From the NCBI GenBank assembly GCA_900073065.1, contig FJOG01000030.1, forward strand, positions 89,527-104,023: a DNA stretch of 14,497 nt, given 5' to 3'. Each line of letters starts with the position of its first letter. Position 1 is the stretch's first letter. Source of the DNA: Phialocephala subalpina (taxonomy: Eukaryota > Ascomycota > Leotiomycetes > Helotiales > Mollisiaceae). The notes beneath the pieces are model-generated. The model worked only from the letters and a program-made list of their open reading frames with translations. It had not been told where the DNA came from and searched no databases. Of the stretch, positions 8,151 to 14,497 are shown in pieces. The position numbers were made by a program, and so were the translations under genes.

Positions 8151-8151
8151 A

Positions 8152-10093
8152 TCAATCAAATCCATGACGCAGGGATCTCAGATCGTTCCCGATGTCTCTC
8201 TCCTGCACCTTAGCGAGGAAACTCTTCGACCTTGCGCGCCTCCTGCTAGATGATGTTTGCTTTGGTATTCCTGCCGATTGAGACCTCGCACGACCTTCGT
8301 TTTGAGATGATACGTTGGGATTTTGACTTTTCCTTTGTCCCCCGTTTCTAGATTTGATGGACTTTGAGCGTGTGATATTTGACTGCTTTTGTCGACTTGA
8401 TGGTATCTTCGTTGGCTGTAACACCGTTCTGTCTTTCTGTGGAGCTTGCTGAGAAATATTCTGGAAAAGCCCTGTCGATCCAATTCGTGTCCATTCCATT
8501 GGAGTAGGCACTGCGGAGTAAATCGTTGTCGTTCCGTTTGCCTGGTTCGTCAGGGGTGACGACACTCCAAAGCTCGACGGTGTTATACCGTTCCGAGGGC
8601 CTTGTAATGCGTGAGCCGGCTGAGGAAAGAAGTCGTCAAGGAGGTGGCGAGCCGTTGGGCGCTGATCAGCGACGTCGGTGAGCATTGGTATCACGCGAGG
8701 TTCATGCTGGTTTGCAAGTGTCTGGAGATACTGGTGCCACTGAAGCCAGTTTTGCCATGTAACCCGTGGCTCTGTTTCTGGTAAGGATTCTTGCAAACAC
8801 TTCACGACAGTCGCACCGAGCGCGTATATGTCGACCTTTGGCGTCTGGTCACCGCTCATCCAAACTTCAGGTGCCATGTAAGATGGGCTTCCAGCTATAG
8901 TCCTGGACATATCGACTGCCTTTGCCACGCCAAAGTCCGTCAGGAAGAAATCGTTGCCCCGGAAGAGGATATTGGCAGGCTTTATATCTCGATGGATGAT
9001 TTGTGGCTCGCGCGTGTGTACATGGTCTAGTGCGAGTAAGATTTGGTAGAACACTGTCCCCATCGTCTCTTTGATCGCCTCTTGTCCTTGATCTTTATGC
9101 CGTTGAATCCAGTCATCCAGGCTACCCTCATAAACGGGCATGAAGATTTCGACGGGCCGCTCAAAAGTCTCAAAGCCTTGAGCGTGCGTATATGGCACGA
9201 TATAAGCCTGATTGGCCGTCAGCGTAAAGCAAGCCGAACTGAGCGGGCGGGAGACTGACATGGTTTACTTCTCGAACTATCTTTACTTCTTTCTTAATCC
9301 TCTCCTTGAGATCCTTCTCGTTTTTTATGTCCCACTGTGGTATTGGCCTCTTGTAAGCCATGATTTTGCAGGCGTAGTGTTCGCTGGTACTGGTGTCGAC
9401 AACCTCGTACACTTGGCCCTGATTTCCTTGTCCAAGCTGTTTGACCAGTCTATATATAATCTCATCGTCCTCTTTATCTTCGCTTAGAGGCTGAACCCGA
9501 GTATTGTAAGTATAGGTAGACATCGATGTACGGGATTGCAGGTCGAATTCCTCAAGTCGTTCGAGAGTGCCCTTATATGTCCCTTCGTACTCTTCAGGGA
9601 CTGGTTCGCGGACGAACGCCATCCTCTCCTCTGCGAATGCCTCAACATCTTGTTCGTTCCGAATTATTCTTGGTATGAGGCGAAAGGTTGCGCAGCCTAT
9701 CGTAAAGTTCCACTCGCAGGTGAGTGGCACAACGCATATCCGAGGGCTTTGTCTTATCAGATTAGGTATGTCGTCGTTCCAGAGCTTTGTATTGCTGCGC
9801 GAAGATATGTCATGAAGAAGGACTTCCCCAGTTGCCCGATCGATATCGAAGTAACACTGATCGTCCATCGACCAGTGTTTGCCGAGGATCACATCGTTCG
9901 TCTCGCGCATTCGACCGAATCGTGCAAGCTTCCCGGGTACTTTCGACGGCTGATCGAGGCTGATCTGCAGGAATGCCCTCGATGGATCATTTGGATTGTC
10001 GCGACTTCGACTGCGGTTAGCCTGGTTGCGAACGACCCCGTCGGCATAAATATCCTGGGGAACAAGACAGAAAACAGTCCCAGGCCCGTTCAT
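8152..10093 (-). CDS. FHA-domain Ser/Thr protein kinase (629 aa, one intron)
   Basis: Exon 1 is 10093-9260 (278 codons) and exon 2 is 9207-8152 (351 codons plus TGA). The start ATG 10093 gives MNGPGTVFCLVPQ; an ATG at 10106 is out of frame. An FHA domain occupies about 55-140: RFGR at 58-61, NDVILGK at 66-72, QCYFDIDRATGEVLLHD at 79-95. The kinase domain spans about 214-450: G221-Q-G-N-Q-G226 loop, ATP lysine K243 (YACKIM), E269 in the C helix, HRDIKPAN at 350-357, DFG at 369-371, MAPE at 389-392, VDIY at 403-406. All core residues are present, so it should be an active Ser/Thr kinase. The tail from about 450 is Ser/Arg-rich (SSSRRRARSKS) and probably disordered. It ends RHGFD, beside a TTGATTGA duplication and more coding-like sequence, so the stop may be secondary. 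It is head to head with the charged protein gene at 10432. Substrate unknown. Confidence 0.94.
9208..9259 (-). other. 52-nt spliceosomal intron of the second kinase
   Basis: The donor is GTCAGT (9259 downward), the branch GCTGAC, the acceptor AATCAG, phase 0. Splicing joins VREVNH to AYIVPYTHAQGF, restoring the normal helix-C to beta-4 sequence of a kinase. Confidence 0.92.
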
Positions 10094-10431
10094 TTTGGGA
10101 AGGCATTTTGACGAAGGAAGTGATGAATAGGAATTGGGATGGGTGGGAGTTATGTGGACGAAGGAGAGTTGGGGGTGTGTTTTCCGGGTTGCAGAATGCT
10201 TCCGCCCGTGCTAGTTAATTGGCTGGGAGGTAGGCGTGTTGGGTGGGTGGCTAGGCAGACATGGCGTGACTCAGGATGCGGCAAGGCAACGTCCGCCGAC
10301 CTCTAGCTTTTTATTTCAGGTCATTTCCCCTCACCAACACCCCAACTTTCGAGCATCACACGTTGCCAGCAACGAGACATCAGATAAACGCTCATCTCTA
10401 CATCTCTGATTCCATTTCCATCGTCGCCGCC
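10094..10431. promoter_or_regulatory. Shared divergent promoter region, kinase 2 / charged protein gene
   Basis: A 338-bp segment lies between divergent start codons at 10093 (-) and 10432 (+). TGACTCA at 10267-10273 is a perfect palindromic AP-1/Gcn4-type bZIP site. The + side is CT/CA-rich, as in fungal 5' leaders. A short uORF (ATG GCG TGA) begins at 10261. An ATG at 10276 is in frame with the main gene and would add 52 residues if used. No transcription data are available. Confidence 0.5.
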
Positions 10432-12141
10432 ATGGCTCCAAAAAGGCGAGCAGCGCGCCATGCCGATATCGCCTCGAGCGTTCTGCCATCAATCGAGACG
10501 GACGGCAATCCTACTCCACCACCAGCTGGCAGCAGCAACAGCGCCGAGACGACACCTCCCCAAAGATACAAGTCATGGACGCCAGGACCGTCAAAAGTGC
10601 TAAACCCGCGAGACAAAAATGAAGTTGCGGCCTGGGAAAAGAAATGTTTAGATTGGGATCAGAAACATTTTGGGGAGCGCTATTACGAGCTGAACGAGGC
10701 CTATCTCCACGAGAAAGACCACCTGCAGGATCCCCTCAAATATTACGATATGTGGAAAGAAATGCGGCACATTGAAGCAGAAAAGACAACGGAGCATGAG
10801 AGAGAGAAGAAAGCAGCATTGGGAGATCAATACGTCCGGAACCCCTTCGTCCGATTGAGCGAGTCTGATGACGACAACGGCGGCGACACGGATTCCAATT
10901 CTGATAAGTCAGAGCCAATGCCAGATGATCCATGGGAACGGCTTGAGTATGCTCGAAGACACCTTCGCCTTTACCAGAGCGAGGAGGATTATCAAGCCGC
11001 GAGAGCTCGGATTGAAGCATCACTGAAAGCGCGACAAGAAGAGAAGGAACGCAAGAGGGTCGAGGAAGCAGAGGAGATGGCCATACGATGGCTCGAACGC
11101 ACAGATCCTTTGGAGTACCAACGTCTATGGAGGAGACACGGTCTCCGATACAGGAAGGGTTTGACGGACGAGCAGATCGACGACCTAGATCGAAAAGAAG
11201 CTGCAGCTCAAGCACGGGGAGCGTGGTACCCCTCAGGGATTTCCAACCCCCTCCAAAACAGTCTCTACTTTCTTGAACGGATCAAGGGGAAAACGCAAGA
11301 GCAGATCGACGCCATGGATCGAGAAGAAGCTGCAGCGAGGGAACGGCGGAAGAATGAGACTCCAACAAAATCCCGCCTTTTCGGCCCACCCCTCACTCAA
11401 GAAGAACTCGACGCAAAACACCGTACCTGGGATGCTTGGGGAGTTAGTAAGGAGGAACAGGCTGAACTTGTTCGAATGTTTGGTCTCAAGCCGGAGCCGG
11501 AGCCAGAGCCAGGTATAGCCGACGCTCCAGCCTCTGAGCGTGTATCGCAGCCACGAGCATCGTCACCTCGGCCGCCGAAGGACACTTCTCGCAAGACCCG
11601 CGGTGGCAGAGTCACGAAGAGCACCGCGCGGATCCAAAGTGTTGCCAACCGTGGCACCAGATCCCGACAAACCGCACCGACACCCGCAGAAGCCCCCATA
11701 CCCAATCGTCGGTCGAAACGACAAAAAGCTTCCGATATGGTAGACAAACCCGAGGACAGTACTGTACAAGTCCCACGGCAGACGCGCAAAAGACAACCCA
11801 AGGTACATAAGGAGAGAGTTTCCGGTGCAGTCGACGACATCGACGACAAAGTTCTACAGTCAAAGCATCACGATACAGGACAACGAGCAAGTCGACGACT
11901 CGCTCATAAACCGCCCCAATTTGGCATGTTCGCAGAACAAAGTGTAACACCGCCACTCCACGAACCCCCGGTGCGCAACCCTTCAAATGCAAGCAAGCCA
12001 AATTCCTCAGGCCCTCGCAGCCGCGCATCGCCCAAGAAGAAGTCAATCGCAGTCAAGGGCGCGAAGCCTCGAGGAATTTCGAAGTCTGGGCGCGAGGGGA
12101 CGAATCGTCCGAAGAGATCGAAGAAGGGATCGGAGGGCTGA
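10432..12141 (+). CDS. Charged, helical-then-disordered protein paired with kinase 2 (569 aa)
   Basis: A single exon. I chose ATG 10432 for its strong context (GCCGCCATGG) and the leader-like sequence upstream; ATG 10276 is in frame and would give 621 aa. An aromatic and charged region at about 48-140 (WTPGPSKVLNPRDKNEVAAW, then YYELNEAYLHEKDHL and MWKEMRHIEAEK) is followed by an acidic stretch (144-167). Next comes a Lys/Glu-rich helical, probably coiled-coil part (about 168-235). Three related units begin near residues 243 (GLTDEQIDDLDRKEAAA), 286 (GKTQEQIDAMDREEAAA) and 320 (PLTQEELDAKH). The C-terminal 180 residues are rich in Arg, Lys, Ser and Pro, with TRSR at 409-412 and several nuclear-localisation-like clusters (RRSKRQK, KRSKKG). 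No enzyme domain is recognised. A nuclear location and a role as partner or substrate of the adjacent kinase are inferences from composition and arrangement. Confidence 0.85.
   Translation: MAPKRRAARHADIASSVLPSIETDGNPTPPPAGSSNSAETTPPQRYKSWTPGPSKVLNPRDKNEVAAWEKKCLDWDQKHFGERYYELNEAYLHEKDHLQDPLKYYDMWKEMRHIEAEKTTEHEREKKAALGDQYVRNPFVRLSESDDDNGGDTDSNSDKSEPMPDDPWERLEYARRHLRLYQSEEDYQAARARIEASLKARQEEKERKRVEEAEEMAIRWLERTDPLEYQRLWRRHGLRYRKGLTDEQIDDLDRKEAAAQARGAWYPSGISNPLQNSLYFLERIKGKTQEQIDAMDREEAAARERRKNETPTKSRLFGPPLTQEELDAKHRTWDAWGVSKEEQAELVRMFGLKPEPEPEPGIADAPASERVSQPRASSPRPPKDTSRKTRGGRVTKSTARIQSVANRGTRSRQTAPTPAEAPIPNRRSKRQKASDMVDKPEDSTVQVPRQTRKRQPKVHKERVSGAVDDIDDKVLQSKHHDTGQRASRRLAHKPPQFGMFAEQSVTPPLHEPPVRNPSNASKPNSSGPRSRASPKKKSIAVKGAKPRGISKSGREGTNRPKRSKKGSEG
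11158..11430 (+). repeat. Three-unit internal protein repeat (G-x-T-x-E-Q-I-D type)
   Basis: Units start at 11158, 11287 and about 11389. The first two are 43 codons apart and share GAGCAGATCGACG and GAAGAAGCTGCAG-type DNA as well as protein; the third is more diverged (LTQEELDAKHRTW). This indicates an old internal duplication inside the 10432-12141 gene. Confidence 0.7.
11491..11512 (+). repeat. Short Pro-Glu dipeptide tract
   Basis: Repeated CCGGAG/CCAGAG hexamers encode PEPEPEP at about residues 354-360 of the charged protein. Confidence 0.75.
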
Positions 12142-12623
12142 GTACATACAAGCTTGATGGTTGTTTGACACCGCTTCGCGTCTATGCACAGCTTCGTGAG
12201 GATAGTGCGATTATTTGGCCGATCTACTGCGTCGGGGTATTGCAAAATGCCTTCACCAGTGAGCGCACTTCGCCACCCAGTGACGAGCACCTAGCACGCA
12301 CGATCCTCTAAATACGAACGTCCAGAAATCTCGTCAAATGGCAGAAGTCACGACGTATCAGCACAACTTATGATTCGCGGCTTCAAGTCGGGGAGTATGG
12401 ACGTGGTGTGGGCATATTCGAAGGGTCTAGGAGTGGGCAGAAGATGCTATTTACCAGTCTTTCTCCAGATCCAATGGGTTTATACAGATGCTAAGGAATG
12501 CTCCATTGTTGCTGGTGTCACCTAAGCAAAGAGAGAGAATGCGAGAAGGGCCATGTATCTTAGTGACATAGACGTGGATGTTTTCATGGTGCTACATAAT
12601 GGATGCCTTCGTCATAACACTTT
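12142..12623. other. Convergent intergenic region
   Basis: 482 bp between the ends of two convergent genes (+ gene ending 12141, - gene ending 12624). No open frame with protein-like composition, tRNA or repeat was found. It should contain both transcript 3' ends. Confidence 0.5.
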
Positions 12624-13765
12624 TCAAGGTCCGTCGAGAAGACTGCAGAGTCTATCGAAGAAACGCTTGACGTCCTTCCTACTGAGGCTCTGGAGCGTAG
12701 AGCGATCTTTCTCAAGAAACTTGAAGCCATACTGCATAACCGCCGCGGTCCGATCGCCCTTCCAGCTAGCGTCCATCACCTCCTGCTTCCTTTGCAACTT
12801 TTTTCGTGACAGCTCATTTGCGTCCCGAAAAGTTCCATCAACGGGTTTCCACTCTGCGATCTCGGACAATATCATCATCAGAGACCAAATATCGTGGAAC
12901 CAGAGGGATTGGCCTGCCTGATACTCGGGGTGTTCGTAGATGTTGGGGGAAGAGGGGCGTCCCCAATCTAGAAGATAAGGATCGGAGAGATTTGGCTTTG
13001 TGGGATCGCTGAAGAGGCCGAAGAAGATAAAGCTCTCAGGTCGTAAGCCCGCATGCCGAAGTCTAAAGTGAACGTTAAGGGATCTAATCTGTGTCGCAAT
13101 TATGGCAGCAAGTTTGCCTCTATCGTCCCCAGAAGGCTTCGCGATTGTCAAAAGCACGTCTCGAAGGTTCAGAGGTTTCTGAGGACACTCGTAGACAAGA
13201 GCAGAAAGAGATGGTTCTTTGGCCTTGAAAAGGCCTTCAAATTTCAAGGTGCGAACCTCTTCGGGCCGGTTCACATCCTCATCTGTCGGGATATTTTCGA
13301 CTGCCTTTGCAACGAGTGCTCCTAGGTCCGCAGGGACCGATGCTCTCCACTCGAGTAAGACGTCGACTTGGGATCCATCGCCCCGTTTGGAAATACCCAT
13401 ACTCCGTCCGCCTGAATCTTCCAAACCCGGCGTGTAGTAGACCTGATCCCGACTTAAGACGAATGTGTTCGTAGACATTTTGCTAAATTCAGCTGGGGGT
13501 TTAGTCAATTACAAGGCTCCGCAATCTAGGTTGACAAGAACTTACCAAATATTCCTGTAATTGATAAAGCCGTGGATGCTGCTCTTCGTGGTTCATCTGC
13601 AGAGGAAGTTTGATTGTATATAATATGTTCGGCCACTGTGTGTATACTCCAGGCAACAGGATGCACCTCAGGAACTGTTTGATCCAATGGTATTGCTAGA
13701 TTAGAGACTTGTTTCGTCCAAAAGTGCGTTCTAGCATATGATTGGCAACGGATGCTCCGCCAAAA
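12624..13765 (-). CDS. HeLo-associated-type kinase-like protein, catalytically degenerate, N-terminus missing
   Basis: Exon 2 is 13492-12624 and is joined by a 53-nt intron to an upstream segment open from 13765 to 13546. The upstream segment reads SNLAIPLDQTVPEVHPVAWS and ASTALSITGIF; exon 2 continues EFSKMSTNTFVLSRDQVYYT. The C-terminal half is kinase-like but altered: HAGLRPESFIFF replaces HRDxKPxN, LLDWGRP stands at the DFG position, YEHPEY at the APE position, and WFHDIWSLMMILSEIAEW matches helix F. No glycine loop or clear ATP lysine is seen. This arrangement is known to me from fungal proteins that start with a HeLo (prion-inhibition and propagation) domain, which act in programmed cell death and incompatibility. 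Here no HeLo sequence precedes it: a TAG lies at 13768-13766, which could also be a CTATAG acceptor, and the minus strand above is not coding-like. Probably truncated, or starting at an internal Met near 13478. Confidence 0.65.
13493..13545 (-). other. 53-nt intron of the kinase-like gene
   Basis: The donor GTAAGT (13545 downward) is a strong match, the branch TTGACTAAA is good, and the acceptor is CCCCCAG, phase 1. It joins ALSITGIF to (A)EFSKMSTNTF. Confidence 0.85.
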
Positions 13766-13769
13766 CTAT

Positions 13770-14497
13770 AGGCCAGCGGGTTGAGCGGCGCTAAAGAATG
13801 ATTGGGCGTCTTTTCTCATACTACAGTACAGTATTGACTGGGACACATTGAGTGATTAAGATACGAACGAGGATGCATCTTGCTGCCTATTGACTCGAAC
13901 CCAAATCTGCGGGGGTTGAGTTGTTTGGAGACAAGGATCATAAATGGACAGGACCTCCATTTCCAACCCCGACAAACCTGGTCTTCGAAATGTCCCGACC
14001 TTCATTTTTGGCCAGGGTACAGTTCTTGCTCTCGTTGATTCGGATTTTGGCTCGATTTGGCTCCTGATCTGGCTTTCACTTCCAATCTCCACCACCAGAT
14101 CCTCATGATACTACCATCCAAGTCACCCTGCCCGCCCCAAATCAACCTCCCACCAAGCTGTGCCTCCCCCGCCACGCTTCCACTTCGCATACGGCAGTCT
14201 CTCCATCCTCTCCGGCCCCTCAACCTGCGGCTGTCGTCTCGGTCTCCGAAGGTAAACCTCTAGACTATAGCATATTTGAGGGTCTTGAACATCAACGTCC
14301 GGCTACCAATAAGAGGACCACAATTTGAAATCCGTGGCGTCAACTCGCCGTTTATTGCAGATATACCTTTTCCGCACTTTCACAATTTGTAGATCTTGCG
14401 ACAAGTAGCTTATAAGATGCTGCTGGTGCCACCGTTGTGAGTTCCCGGTCCGGTCTCGCTCATGAGCTTCTCAAACGGCATAGCCAATGGGAACCTG
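13770..14497. other. Right-edge region, only a weak open + frame
   Basis: No gene is firmly supported. On the + strand, 14068-14328 is open for 86 codons after a TGA at 14065 and has partly protein-like, Pro/Ser/Thr-rich sequence (DPHDTTIQVTLPAPNQPP, then EGKPLDYSIFEGLEHQRP) without a start codon. It could be a decayed exon. Minus-strand frames here do not resemble the HeLo domain that might have preceded the kinase-like gene. Confidence 0.3.

Noticed and set aside
8791..10111. Several + strand open frames up to 191 codons
   Set aside because: They lie antisense to the confirmed kinase-2 exons.
10276..10431. N-terminal extension of the charged protein from ATG 10276
   Set aside because: The stretch is in frame but reads like a CT/CA-rich leader, and ATG 10432 has much stronger start context; kept as an alternative only.
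11397..12290. Minus-strand open frames of 128 to 150 codons
   Set aside because: They lie antisense to the Arg/Lys/Ser/Pro-rich end of the charged protein gene; the codon bias of that gene leaves the opposite strand open.
13856..14223. Minus-strand frames that might be the missing N-terminus of the kinase-like gene
   Set aside because: Their sequence does not resemble a HeLo domain and no convincing splice pair joins them to 13765.

Overview
The window looks like nuclear DNA of a filamentous ascomycete (Pezizomycotina). Genes are short and intron-poor, and the introns are 42 to 54 nt with GT..AG ends and CTRA-type branch sites. The content is typical of fungal accessory regions: FHA-domain Ser/Thr kinases, a HeLo-associated kinase-like protein, a NACHT (NLR) remnant and a repeat-family SANT/Myb protein. 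I cannot place the species; Leotiomycetes or Eurotiomycetes would fit. No tRNA, rRNA, CRISPR or bacterial-type signal was seen.

Layout. 1-722 (+) holds the 3' end of an unrecognised gene with an in-frame TAG. 1126-2821 (-) is an FHA-like/protein kinase gene with one 46-nt intron. 3129-4176 (+) is a basic, disordered protein gene, head to head with that kinase and preceded by two chained uORFs. 4279-5049 (-) is an unrecognised gene remnant with an in-frame TAG. 5049-5357 (+) is a piece of an NLR ending soon after the Walker A motif. 5905-7112 (+) is a frameshifted SANT/Myb-like repeat-family gene. 7286-8150 (-) is a patchwork of coding-like frames running out of the tail of the next kinase. 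8152-10093 (-) is a second FHA/protein kinase gene with one 52-nt intron. 10432-12141 (+) is a second, larger basic charged protein, head to head with the second kinase. 12624-13765 (-) is a kinase-like protein with degenerate catalytic motifs whose N-terminal part is missing. 13770-14497 holds only a weak open frame.

The most interesting feature is a repeated arrangement. Each FHA kinase is transcribed divergently from a + strand gene for a charged, largely disordered protein with a TRSR motif and a Lys/Arg-rich region, across an intergenic region of 307 or 338 bp. Both kinases carry a single phase-0 intron at the same place in the kinase fold, so they share ancestry. My inference is that kinase and neighbour form a functional pair (kinase with substrate or nuclear partner), duplicated and diverged here, among decaying pieces of nonself-recognition genes. 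The sequence supports the arrangement; the function is a hypothesis.
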